Shown here: in pieces, positions 8,243 through 16,945 of the stretch | How the letters are laid out: the number at the start of each line of letters is the position of its first letter | Position numbering within the stretch: the first letter of the stretch is position 1 | Assembly (NCBI GenBank): GCA_904502265.1 | Contig: CAJGDT010000004.1 | Span: 1-23,293, forward strand | DNA: 23,293 nt | Direction: 5' to 3' | Source: an uncultured Barnesiella sp. | GTDB lineage: Bacteria > Bacteroidota > Bacteroidia > Bacteroidales > Barnesiellaceae_A | Program-made: the position numbers and the translations under genes | The notes under the pieces: generated by a model | What the model was told of the DNA's origin: nothing | Databases searched by the model: none | Seen by the model: the letters and a program-made list of their open reading frames with translations, nothing else

Positions 8243-9694
8243 ATGAAATCTAAAGAATTATTATCGGCCATAAAGGTAGTGCAACAACAAGGTGTGTTGC
8301 CTGACACAATTACCGGTATAGAGGCCGACTCGCGCAAGATTAGTGCCGGCTATCTTTTTGTGGCTGTCAGAGGCTCACAAGTAGATGGTCATCAATATAT
8401 AGAAAAAGCAGTAGAATTGGGCGCTACAGTTGTAGTGTGTGAGGAGATACCTGTAGAGTGTGCTACAGGTGTAACCTATATCCAAGTGGCCAATAGCGCT
8501 GAAGCGTTGGGTCGTTTGTCTTCTCAATGGTATGGTAATCCCTCAAACGAACTTACTCTCGTGGGTGTTACCGGTACCAATGGTAAGACAACAACAGCTA
8601 CGCTTTTGTATGAGATGTTTCGTCTTTTCGGTTACAAGGTGGGCTTGCTTTCTACGGTATGCAATTATATCGATAATGAACCGGTGCATGCTACTCACAC
8701 GACTCCCGATCCCATTTCGCTCAATGCATTGTTGCGTCGAATGGTGGATGCCGGATGTACATACGCCTTTATGGAGGTGAGTTCGCACTCGGCACATCAA
8801 CATCGTATAGCCGGATTGCGATTTGCCGGAGGTATCTTTAGCAACCTTACACGCGATCATATGGACTATCATAAGACGGTAGATGCTTATTTGCAAGCCA
8901 AAAAGATGTTCTTTGATGCTTTGCCTTCCGATGCATTTGCGCTTACCAATATAGATGATAAAGTGGGCGAGGTGATGTTGCAAAACTGTCGAGCACGCAA
9001 ATATACCTACTCACTGCGTGCAATGGCCGATTTCAAAGCTCGTACGATCGAAAGTCGTTTGGATGGTACTTCAGTAGCATTTGATGGTCGTGAAGTAGAA
9101 ACACACTTTGTGGGACGTTTCAATGTTTACAACCTTTTGGCTGTCTATGCCGCTACTTGCTTGTTGGGACAAGATAAGGAGCAAACACTGATAAACATGA
9201 GTTTGCTGATACCTGTAGCCGGTCGATTCCAAACAGTTTATTCACCTCGTGGCTATGTGGCAGTAATTGACTATGCACATACCCCCGATGCCATTACCAA
9301 CGTATTGTCTACATTACGCGATGTGTTGGGTAAGGGAGGTCGCATTATTACCGTAGTAGGTGCCGGTGGCAATCGCGACAAGGGTAAGCGTCCTATTATG
9401 GCGCAAGAGGCTGCTAAACTCAGTGATGAGTTGGTGCTCACGTCCGATAACCCTCGTTTCGAAAATCCCGATGATATACTTGCCGATATGCAAGCCGGTC
9501 TTGATACCGATGCAATGAAGCACACACTTGCCATTACCGATCGTCGTCAGGCCATACGTACCGCTGTGCGATTGGCTCAACCCGGCGATGTGATTCTTAT
9601 TGCAGGTAAAGGGCATGAGGATTACCAAGAGATACAAGGTGTAAAACATCATTTTGATGATCGTGAAGAAGTAGAAAAAATCTTTGCAGAATAA
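8243..9694 (+). CDS. murE: UDP-MurNAc-L-Ala-D-Glu--meso-diaminopimelate ligase
   Basis: A 483-residue cytoplasmic Mur ligase that adds the third stem-peptide residue to UDP-MurNAc-dipeptide using ATP. The ATP loop GTNGKTT is at residues 111-117, HTTPDP and the SSHS segment follow, and YLQAKKMFF carries the lysine that is carbamylated in the family. DNPR at residues 402-405 is the motif that marks meso-diaminopimelate-adding MurE enzymes, as opposed to the lysine-adding form. This predicts meso-Dap peptidoglycan, as usual for Bacteroidales. Length is normal. Confidence 0.96.
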   Translation: MKSKELLSAIKVVQQQGVLPDTITGIEADSRKISAGYLFVAVRGSQVDGHQYIEKAVELGATVVVCEEIPVECATGVTYIQVANSAEALGRLSSQWYGNPSNELTLVGVTGTNGKTTTATLLYEMFRLFGYKVGLLSTVCNYIDNEPVHATHTTPDPISLNALLRRMVDAGCTYAFMEVSSHSAHQHRIAGLRFAGGIFSNLTRDHMDYHKTVDAYLQAKKMFFDALPSDAFALTNIDDKVGEVMLQNCRARKYTYSLRAMADFKARTIESRLDGTSVAFDGREVETHFVGRFNVYNLLAVYAATCLLGQDKEQTLINMSLLIPVAGRFQTVYSPRGYVAVIDYAHTPDAITNVLSTLRDVLGKGGRIITVVGAGGNRDKGKRPIMAQEAAKLSDELVLTSDNPRFENPDDILADMQAGLDTDAMKHTLAITDRRQAIRTAVRLAQPGDVILIAGKGHEDYQEIQGVKHHFDDREEVEKIFAE

Positions 9695-9715
9695 TACCAA
9701 AACAAGAACTATATT

Positions 9716-10969
9716 ATGCTATATCACTTTTTTCAAGATTTAAATATACAGATGCCCGGTGTGGGATTGTGGAACTATATCTCATTCCGTGCCGGATTGG
9801 CACTTATTCTATCGCTCTTTTTATCTACCATCATAGGTAAGCGTATTATTGACTACCTCAAGTTGAAGCAGATGGGCGAATTGGTGCGAAACTTGGGGCT
9901 TGAGGGCGAAAACAGCAAGAAGGGAACTCCCACAATGGGTGGTATAATAATTATTATCTCAATATTGTTGCCTTGTATCTTGGTGGGTCGCTTCGATAGT
10001 CTCTATATGATACTTATGCTTGTTACAACCGTATGGTTGGGTCTACTCGGATTTGCCGATGACTACATCAAGGTTGTGAAGAAAGACAAGGAAGGTATGC
10101 ATGGCAAATTCAAGATAATAGGTCAAGTAGGCTTGGGTCTTATAGTGGGTCTTGCACTCTATTTCAGCCCCGATTTTGTTATAAGAGAAAACATCGAGGT
10201 GGCCGGAGTGAATGGCACTGAGATTGAATATCTGCAAGAAGATGTCAAGTCAACTCAAACAACTATCCCGTTTGTGAAGAATCACAACTTTGACTATGCC
10301 GACTTAGTGCCTTTCATGGGAGAATATCAAGAGATTGCCGGTTGGGTTATCTTTATATTGGTTATCATTTTGGTAGTAACAGCTGTATCGAATAGCGCCA
10401 ATCTTACCGATGGCCTTGATGGCCTTGCAACCGGTACATCGGCTATAATTGGTGTAGCCTTGGGTATCTTGGCTTACTTCTCGGGTCACATAGAGTATGC
10501 ATCATATTTCAATATCATGTATATACCGGGCAGTGGTGAACTGGTAGTATTTATGGCAGCCTTTATTGGTGCCACCATTGGCTTTTTGTGGTACAATTCG
10601 GCTCCGGCACAGGTTTTTATGGGCGATACAGGTAGCCTTACGCTGGGAGGTATTATCGCTGTTTTTGCCATACTCATCCACAAAGAGTTGCTTATACCCA
10701 TTTTGTGTGGAGTGTTCTTTGTTGAGGCTCTATCGGTAATTATTCAAACTACATACTTCAAAATAACCAAAAAACGTACCGGTGTGGGACGTCGTGTATT
10801 CAAGATGTCACCTTTGCATCACCATTTCCAAAAGCCTGGTAATGCGGGTATAGAGGCCTTGATTCAACGACCTTTGCAAGTGATCCCTGAGACTAAAATT
10901 GTTACTCGTTTCTGGATTATAGGAATAATTTTGGCTGTAGTAACATTGGTAACTTTGAAGATACGATAA
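9716..10969 (+). CDS. mraY: Phospho-N-acetylmuramoyl-pentapeptide transferase
   Basis: A 417-residue polytopic membrane enzyme that transfers phospho-MurNAc-pentapeptide to undecaprenyl phosphate, making lipid I. The conserved aspartates are visible: D115 and D116 in FADDYIKV, D232 in NLTDGLDGLA, and D304 in FMGDTGSLTLGG. The HHHF motif is also present near the C-terminus. D115/D116 sit at the same numbers as in E. coli, while the two later motifs are shifted by about 40 residues. This places an insertion of about 40 residues, roughly residues 160-205, rich in polar and acidic residues, in a loop between membrane helices. MraY proteins of Bacteroidota are generally longer than the ~360-residue E. 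coli type. Confidence 0.96.
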   Translation: MLYHFFQDLNIQMPGVGLWNYISFRAGLALILSLFLSTIIGKRIIDYLKLKQMGELVRNLGLEGENSKKGTPTMGGIIIIISILLPCILVGRFDSLYMILMLVTTVWLGLLGFADDYIKVVKKDKEGMHGKFKIIGQVGLGLIVGLALYFSPDFVIRENIEVAGVNGTEIEYLQEDVKSTQTTIPFVKNHNFDYADLVPFMGEYQEIAGWVIFILVIILVVTAVSNSANLTDGLDGLATGTSAIIGVALGILAYFSGHIEYASYFNIMYIPGSGELVVFMAAFIGATIGFLWYNSAPAQVFMGDTGSLTLGGIIAVFAILIHKELLIPILCGVFFVEALSVIIQTTYFKITKKRTGVGRRVFKMSPLHHHFQKPGNAGIEALIQRPLQVIPETKIVTRFWIIGIILAVVTLVTLKIR

Positions 10970-10981
10970 GGAGAAAAAATC

Positions 10982-12322
10982 ATGAAGAAAAACAAGATAG
11001 TAGTATTGGGAGCCGGTGAGAGTGGAGCCGGTGCAGCAGTATTGGCAAAGGTAAAAGGTTTTGATGTCTTTGTATCGGATATGTCGTCTATCAAAGACAA
11101 ATATAAAAAGATGTTGGACGAATATGCTATTGCATGGGAAGAGAATAAGCATACTCATGAGTGCATTATGGATGCCGATGAAGTGGTAAAAAGTCCCGGT
11201 ATACCTGATACTGCACCGCTTATTGTGGCGTTGAAGGAGAAGGGTACTCCCATAATATCGGAGATAGAGTTTGCCGGTCGTTATACCGATGCTCGCATGA
11301 TATGTATTACCGGTAGTAACGGAAAGACCACTACGACGTTGCTCACTTATCACATTCTCAAGAGTGCCGGTCTCAAGGTAGGTTTGGCAGGAAATGTGGG
11401 TCAAAGTCTGGCATATCAAGTGGCTGTGAGCGATAATGACTATTATGTGGTAGAATTGAGCAGCTTTCAACTCGATAATATGTATGACTTTAAAGCTGAT
11501 ATTGCAGTGTTGCTCAATATTACTCCCGACCATCTCGATCGCTATGATTATAAGATGGAGAACTATATTGACTCGAAGTTTCGCATAACACGCAACCAAA
11601 CATCAGAGGATGCCTTCGTTTATTGGAATGACGACCCTGTAATCAATGAGAAATTGCGCTCATTGCGACTCAATTCGCAAGTGTATCCTTTCTCTGAGAC
11701 TCCCGAACCTCAGTCTCGAGCTTATACGCAAGACCACAAAGTAGTGATAAATACTCCCAATGATGTGTTTACAATGGATGAGGATGAGTTGGCATTGCCA
11801 GGTCGTCACAATCTTTATAACTCGTTGGCAGCCGGTATTTCGGCCAATTTATTACATATCGAGAAAGAAGACATACGACGTGCGTTGAGCAGTTTCCAAG
11901 CCGTAGAACATCGTCTTGAACCGGTAGCGACAGTAAAAGGGGTGCGCTTTATTAATGACTCGAAGGCTACCAATGTCAACTCTTGTTGGTATGCCTTGGA
12001 AAGTATGGATACTCCTGTTGTGCTTATATTGGGTGGAAAAGATAAGGGCAATGACTATACTGAGATAGAACAATTGGTACACAATAAGGTGAAGGCCATT
12101 GTGTGCATGGGTGTGGATAATACACCTTTGCATGCTTTCTTTGATGGTAAAGTGGCTCGTATCGAAGATGCCGGCTCAATGCAAGAAGCTGTAGACAAGG
12201 CTTATGCTATGGCAACTGCCGGTGATACAGTGCTACTCTCGCCATGTTGTGCGAGCTTTGACCTTTTTAAAAGCTACGAGGACCGAGGCGCACAATTCAA
12301 GGAATGTGTACGTAATTTATAA
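10982..12322 (+). CDS. murD: UDP-N-acetylmuramoylalanine--D-glutamate ligase
   Basis: A 446-residue cytoplasmic Mur ligase that adds D-glutamate to UDP-MurNAc-L-alanine. It starts with a Rossmann-like VVLGAGESGAGAA for the uridine nucleotide, has the ATP loop GSNGKTTT from residue 111, ELSSFQLD and NITPDHLDRYD in the central domain, YIDSKF with the expected carbamylated lysine, and NDSKATN and LGGKDKGND late in the protein. Length is normal. An AAGGAG at 10968-10973 ends 8 bases before the ATG, an unusually good Shine-Dalgarno match for this phylum, where such sites are often missing. Confidence 0.96.
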   Translation: MKKNKIVVLGAGESGAGAAVLAKVKGFDVFVSDMSSIKDKYKKMLDEYAIAWEENKHTHECIMDADEVVKSPGIPDTAPLIVALKEKGTPIISEIEFAGRYTDARMICITGSNGKTTTTLLTYHILKSAGLKVGLAGNVGQSLAYQVAVSDNDYYVVELSSFQLDNMYDFKADIAVLLNITPDHLDRYDYKMENYIDSKFRITRNQTSEDAFVYWNDDPVINEKLRSLRLNSQVYPFSETPEPQSRAYTQDHKVVINTPNDVFTMDEDELALPGRHNLYNSLAAGISANLLHIEKEDIRRALSSFQAVEHRLEPVATVKGVRFINDSKATNVNSCWYALESMDTPVVLILGGKDKGNDYTEIEQLVHNKVKAIVCMGVDNTPLHAFFDGKVARIEDAGSMQEAVDKAYAMATAGDTVLLSPCCASFDLFKSYEDRGAQFKECVRNL

Positions 12323-12333
12323 AAGCAAGTCCG

Positions 12334-13656
12334 ATGGATGAAATCATAAGAGCTACAAAGAAAAAGGTGAAATACACCTCCGATTGGACTCTCTGGGCCT
12401 GCTACATCATATTGTGTGCAGTCTCGATAGTAGAGGTGTTCAGTGCGAGTAGTCTTGAGCTAAAGAATGGCAATGTATACCTTCCTATCACATCGCACAT
12501 TCAGTGGTTGGGGTTGGGATTCATTTTGGTTTTTGGCCTTGAGCATTTGCATTACAAGTACACCAAAATAATGATGTTGTTTGTGGTGTCGATATCGGTG
12601 ATATTGGCAGTTCTTACCCCTTTTATTGGTGAAAATGTCAATGGCGCAGTGCGTGCTATCAACTTGGGTTTTATATCGGTACAAGCTGCCGAGCCTTGTA
12701 AGTTGGCCAGTGCCATGTTGTTGGCATATGTATTGTCGCGTTTTCAGAAGCCCGACGGAACGGGCTTATCTGCCAAAGGTGTGTGGTATGGTATTGCTAC
12801 TATACTGGTGTTTTTTGCACTGCTCATTACGCAGGGCGGTTCAAATGCTCTTCTTGTTTTGCTTGTAGGAGGATCGCTTTTGGTGTTGGCCGTGTTGCCG
12901 CGAAAAGTTATATACGGAGGTCTTATTGCTTTAGCAGTATTGATTGTTTCTGTCGGTTTATTTATTAGTATTGGCAATAAGAAAGAGGATAAGGACGAAC
13001 TTGTGGCACAAACAACTGCTGTAAAAGAGACATCTAAGCCAAGTGGTATCATGAAATTGTTTCGCTCAGAAACATGGCAAAATCGTATCGATGATTGGTT
13101 GCCCGACTCTGTGCCCGAGTATGAAGTGCCTACCAGTTATGCAGTGGGTGGTAATTCGCAGAAACATCATGCCTTTATGGCAATAGCTCATGGCAATGGT
13201 ATTGGTGTTATGCCGGGTAACAGCCGTGAATGTTCACGTTTACAGCTCGCTTTTTCCGACTATATCTATGCTATTATACTTGAGGAGCTTGGCTTGTTGG
13301 GTGGTGGTATAGTCTTGTTGTGTTATTTGGGTATAATTATCCGTGCTGTTATGATAAGCAAGAAGTGCAAGAGTGCCTATGCCTCATTGCTCATTATGGG
13401 TATGGCGTTGGTTATAGGTTATCAAGCCTTCTATCACATGTGTATTTCGGTAGGAGTGATGCCGGTATCGGGGCAAACACTGCCTTTTATTAGCAAGGGT
13501 GGTACTTCTATTCTTGTTATGAGTGTAGCCATGGGTATGATGTTGAGTGTGAGTCGATATGCTGTTGAGCGTACCGATATGGGCTTGAAGACTATCGATG
13601 ATGACGATGAGTTGCCCGATGACTTGAAAGCCGACAACCCTGCCGGAGGATTTTAA
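12334..13656 (+). CDS. ftsW: Septal peptidoglycan glycosyltransferase of the SEDS family
   Basis: A 440-residue polytopic membrane protein that polymerises lipid II at the division site, working with the FtsI transpeptidase encoded upstream. The conserved SEDS aspartate is D309 in LAFSDYIYAIILEELGLLGG, matching the region around the catalytic residue of E. coli FtsW. Late motifs GQTLPFISKGGTS and SRYA are also present. Between two membrane segments, residues about 210-270 form a long charged loop (KKEDKDEL onward). The usual LPEAHTDF before the aspartate is replaced by LQLAFSDY. RodA is the main alternative, but the position between murD and murG favours FtsW. Confidence 0.94.
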   Translation: MDEIIRATKKKVKYTSDWTLWACYIILCAVSIVEVFSASSLELKNGNVYLPITSHIQWLGLGFILVFGLEHLHYKYTKIMMLFVVSISVILAVLTPFIGENVNGAVRAINLGFISVQAAEPCKLASAMLLAYVLSRFQKPDGTGLSAKGVWYGIATILVFFALLITQGGSNALLVLLVGGSLLVLAVLPRKVIYGGLIALAVLIVSVGLFISIGNKKEDKDELVAQTTAVKETSKPSGIMKLFRSETWQNRIDDWLPDSVPEYEVPTSYAVGGNSQKHHAFMAIAHGNGIGVMPGNSRECSRLQLAFSDYIYAIILEELGLLGGGIVLLCYLGIIIRAVMISKKCKSAYASLLIMGMALVIGYQAFYHMCISVGVMPVSGQTLPFISKGGTSILVMSVAMGMMLSVSRYAVERTDMGLKTIDDDDELPDDLKADNPAGGF

Positions 13657-13668
13657 TTTTGAAAAAAG

Positions 13669-14790
13669 ATGTCTATGAAAGAAAACTTGAGAGTATTGAT
13701 AAGTGGTGGAGGTACAGGAGGTCATATTTTTCCTGCACTCTCTATTGCCAATGAGATAAAGGCGCGTTTCCCCCAAGCCGAAATACTTTTTGTGGGAGCC
13801 GACAGCCGTATGGAGATGGAGAAGGTTCCGGCGGCAGGCTACAAAATTGTGGGCCTACCGGTGTATGGTTTTGACCGCCGCAATTTGTTGCGCAACTTCA
13901 AGGTTGTGTGGAACTTGGTAAAGAGTATTTTCTTGGCTCGAAAGGTGGTGAAAGATTTTCGTCCCGATGTAGCTGTGGGCGTAGGAGGTTATGCAAGTGG
14001 CCCCACATTGTGGGCCGCATCGCATATGGGTGTGCCTACATTGTTGCAAGAGCAGAATGGTTATGCCGGTGTTACCAATAAGTTGTTGGCTCATAATGCC
14101 GATGTTATCTGTGTGGCTTATGAAGAGATGGAACGTTTCTTCCCGGCCGATAAGATCGTGATGACAGGAAATCCTGTTCGACAAAACTTGCTCGACCCGA
14201 TGCTGTCGAGAGAAAAGTCTCTCGAATTCTTCGGACTCGATGCGTCTAAAAAGACTATCTTGGTAGTAGGTGGTAGCCTGGGAGCTCGCACAATCAACGA
14301 GAGTATAGCTCAGCACCTTGGTGCAATAAAAGAGAGTGGTGTGCAGTTTATATGGCAAACAGGAAAATTGTATGATGCTCAAGCAAAGGCCGTCTTAGAG
14401 GCTACCCCTTGTGACAATGTTAAGCAGATGCCTTTTATATCGCGCATGGATATGGCCTATAAAGCTGCCGACCTTGTTATATCGCGTGCAGGTGCAAGTT
14501 CTATCTCGGAGTTGTGCTTGTTGGAGAAGCCTGTTATATTGGTGCCTTCGCCCAATGTGGCCGAGGATCATCAAACTAAGAATGCGTTGGCCTTGTCGAG
14601 CCGTCGCGCAGCGGTTCTTATCAAAGATGCTGATGCTCGAAATATGCTGATACCCCAAGCTCTGAAACTTGTAAATGATAGTGTCGAGCTTCTCTCTATG
14701 TCGTCAAATATCGCTAACTTGGCACAACGCAACTCGGCGCAACGCATTGTTAAAGAGTTGTGCCGTATAGTTGAGGAGAATAACGAATGA
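13669..14790 (+). CDS. murG: UDP-GlcNAc:lipid I N-acetylglucosaminyltransferase
   Basis: A 373-residue peripheral membrane GT-B glycosyltransferase that turns lipid I into lipid II on the cytoplasmic face. The N-terminal glycine-rich GGGTGGHIFPA starts at residue 13, GVGGYASGP and LQEQNGYAG follow, and the C-terminal donor-site elements are SRAGASSISEL and EDHQTKNA. Length is normal. A second ATG at 13675 could be the start and would shorten the protein by two residues. The last bases overlap murC by four (ATGA), so translation is probably coupled. Confidence 0.96.
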   Translation: MSMKENLRVLISGGGTGGHIFPALSIANEIKARFPQAEILFVGADSRMEMEKVPAAGYKIVGLPVYGFDRRNLLRNFKVVWNLVKSIFLARKVVKDFRPDVAVGVGGYASGPTLWAASHMGVPTLLQEQNGYAGVTNKLLAHNADVICVAYEEMERFFPADKIVMTGNPVRQNLLDPMLSREKSLEFFGLDASKKTILVVGGSLGARTINESIAQHLGAIKESGVQFIWQTGKLYDAQAKAVLEATPCDNVKQMPFISRMDMAYKAADLVISRAGASSISELCLLEKPVILVPSPNVAEDHQTKNALALSSRRAAVLIKDADARNMLIPQALKLVNDSVELLSMSSNIANLAQRNSAQRIVKELCRIVEENNE

Positions 14791-16163
14791 AAAAATTGGA
14801 ATCATATAAATCGGTCTATTTTGTAGGAGCCGGTGGTATAGGAATGAGTGCGTTAGTACGCTATTGCTTGTCGAAGGGCTTGCGAGTAGCCGGATATGAT
14901 CGTACTGCTACCCCCCTCACAGCGCAATTGCAACAAGAAGGGGCCGAATTGTTCTTTGATGAGGATGCTGCCCTCATACCGGCATATTGTCGCAACAGCG
15001 AAGAAACCTTGGTAGTATATACCCCTGCTATTCCCGATAGTCATGTTGGGTTGAATTACTTCCTCAACAATCACTTTGAGGTAATTAAACGTGCTAAATT
15101 GTTGGGGCTCATTACGCACTCGCTCAAGGGACTATGTTTTGCCGGTACGCATGGTAAGACCACAACATCGAGCATGGCTGCGCACATCTTTACTCAATCG
15201 CCCATAGAGTGCAACGCCTTCTTAGGTGGTATCTTGCGCAATTATGATAGCAATATGGTGCTATCGGAGCACAGCGAATATGCTGTTATCGAAGCCGACG
15301 AATTTGACCGCTCATTTCACCAACTGCAACCCTATATTGCTGTTGTAACATCGACCGATGCCGATCATCTCGACATCTATGCTACAGAAGAGGCTTACTT
15401 GGAGAGTTTCTCTCATTTTACTTCTCTTGTACAACCGGGTGGTGCACTCATTGCCAAGAAGGGTATCAAGATGCAACCACGTCTGGTCGAGGGTGTGCGA
15501 TTATATAGCTATTCGAAAGATGATGGCGACTTTCATGCCGAGAATATCCGTATTGGCGATGGCCGCATAGTCTTTGACTTCGTTGCCCCCGATGGTCGAG
15601 TAGAGGCTGTTGAGTTGGGTGTTCCTGTGGCTATAAATATCGAAAATGCCATCGCTGCCATGTCGGTAGCATGGTTGTGTGGTGTGTCGGCTAATGATAT
15701 GCGTAGCGCCATTGGTTCGTATATGGGTGCCAAGCGTCGATTTGAGTTTTGGTTGCGTACACCGCAGTGTGTTATGATTGACGACTATGCACACCATCCC
15801 GATGAGTTGAAGGCATCTATATCGTCGGTTAAAGCCCTCTATCCCGAGCGTCGTTTGAGTGTGATTTTCCAACCTCATCTCTATACCCGAACACGCGATT
15901 TCGCTCCTCAATTTGCCGAGGCACTTTCGTTGGCCGATGAGGTAATATTGCTCAATATCTATCCGGCTCGAGAGTTGCCTATCGAGGGAGTTACTTCTCA
16001 GATAATTTTTGACGAAATTTTATCTCCTCGAAAAGAACTTTGTGACCGTGAAATGTTGCTTGAACGGATAAAAGAGTATAACTTTGAGGTTCTATTGACA
16101 ATGGGTGCCGGTGACATAGATCGCCTCTTGCCCCAAATATGCGATATAGTGCGTCCCAAATGA
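14787..16163 (+). CDS. murC: UDP-N-acetylmuramate--L-alanine ligase
   Basis: A 458-residue cytoplasmic ligase that adds the first stem-peptide residue, L-alanine, to UDP-MurNAc. It has an N-terminal FVGAGGIGMSALVRY nucleotide-binding segment, the ATP loop GTHGKTTT from residue 120, EADEFDRSF, TSTDADHLDIY and the late DDYAHHPDEL, which distinguishes MurC from the other Mur ligases. Length is normal. It overlaps murG upstream and ftsQ downstream by four bases each, so all three are likely translationally coupled. Confidence 0.96.
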   Translation: MKKLESYKSVYFVGAGGIGMSALVRYCLSKGLRVAGYDRTATPLTAQLQQEGAELFFDEDAALIPAYCRNSEETLVVYTPAIPDSHVGLNYFLNNHFEVIKRAKLLGLITHSLKGLCFAGTHGKTTTSSMAAHIFTQSPIECNAFLGGILRNYDSNMVLSEHSEYAVIEADEFDRSFHQLQPYIAVVTSTDADHLDIYATEEAYLESFSHFTSLVQPGGALIAKKGIKMQPRLVEGVRLYSYSKDDGDFHAENIRIGDGRIVFDFVAPDGRVEAVELGVPVAINIENAIAAMSVAWLCGVSANDMRSAIGSYMGAKRRFEFWLRTPQCVMIDDYAHHPDELKASISSVKALYPERRLSVIFQPHLYTRTRDFAPQFAEALSLADEVILLNIYPARELPIEGVTSQIIFDEILSPRKELCDREMLLERIKEYNFEVLLTMGAGDIDRLLPQICDIVRPK

Positions 16164-16945
16164 AGCTTTTTTTGAAAATATTGGCTGTAGTCCTCTTTAT
16201 CGGATACTTTGTTGCCTCAATTATACTGTGGCGCAGCAAAGACGATATGGTCGTGTGTCAACGTTTCTTTATAAACGTATGCGATAGTGCCGAGTGCGAC
16301 TTGATAACAGCCGATAAACTCTACAACTATCTGCACAAGGAGCATCTGTTGCCTCAAGGAAAGTTGTGTAGAGATATAGCTCTTTCGGAAATCGAACGCT
16401 GTGTCGATCGTATAGATTTGCTCACCAACATCAATTGCTACTATATGCAAAATGGAGATGTCTATTTGCAAGTAGAACAACGTCGCCCCTTTGTACGCGT
16501 GATGACTGATGACGGTGATACTTACTATCTTGATAGACAAGGAGAGCGTATTGCAGTAGATACGATGTTTGTTGCCGATGTTCCTCTGATAACAGGTAAT
16601 GTCGATGACCAAGTTATGTCGACATCACTAATTCCATTGGTAGAGTATATCGAGGCGCATGACTTTTGGAGCAAACAAGTGTCGCAGATATATATATCGC
16701 CGCAGCACGAGGTGAAAATATCGCCACGCGTGGGAAACCACACTATTTTGCTGGGCAATATTGATAATTATGAACGCAAGTTAGAGAGTGTCTTGGCTTT
16801 ATATAACCAAGCCATGCCCGATGTGGGATGGGATGCCTATGAGGTTATTTCGGTAAAGTACAAAGATCAAATTGTGTGTACACGCCGTGACAAAAAGTAT
16901 AGACATGATACATGGACAAAAAAAACATTACCAACATATGAATGA
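16160..16945 (+). CDS. ftsQ: FtsQ-like division protein
   Basis: A 261-residue bitopic membrane protein in the ftsQ position between murC and ftsA. It has a very short cytoplasmic end, one membrane helix (about residues 4-24), then a periplasmic part with a POTRA-like region (about 30-100, including SEIERCVDRIDLLTNINCYY and VYLQVEQRRPFVRV) and a FtsQ-type beta domain. FtsQ recruits FtsL and, through it, the FtsW-FtsI synthase. The E. coli protein has a longer cytoplasmic tail. The ATG at 16160 is preferred over one at 16139 because it gives the four-base ATGA overlap with murC and starts directly at the membrane anchor. The identification rests on topology, the VxVxxRxP-like segment and position. 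Confidence 0.85.
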   Translation: MKLFLKILAVVLFIGYFVASIILWRSKDDMVVCQRFFINVCDSAECDLITADKLYNYLHKEHLLPQGKLCRDIALSEIERCVDRIDLLTNINCYYMQNGDVYLQVEQRRPFVRVMTDDGDTYYLDRQGERIAVDTMFVADVPLITGNVDDQVMSTSLIPLVEYIEAHDFWSKQVSQIYISPQHEVKISPRVGNHTILLGNIDNYERKLESVLALYNQAMPDVGWDAYEVISVKYKDQIVCTRRDKKYRHDTWTKKTLPTYE

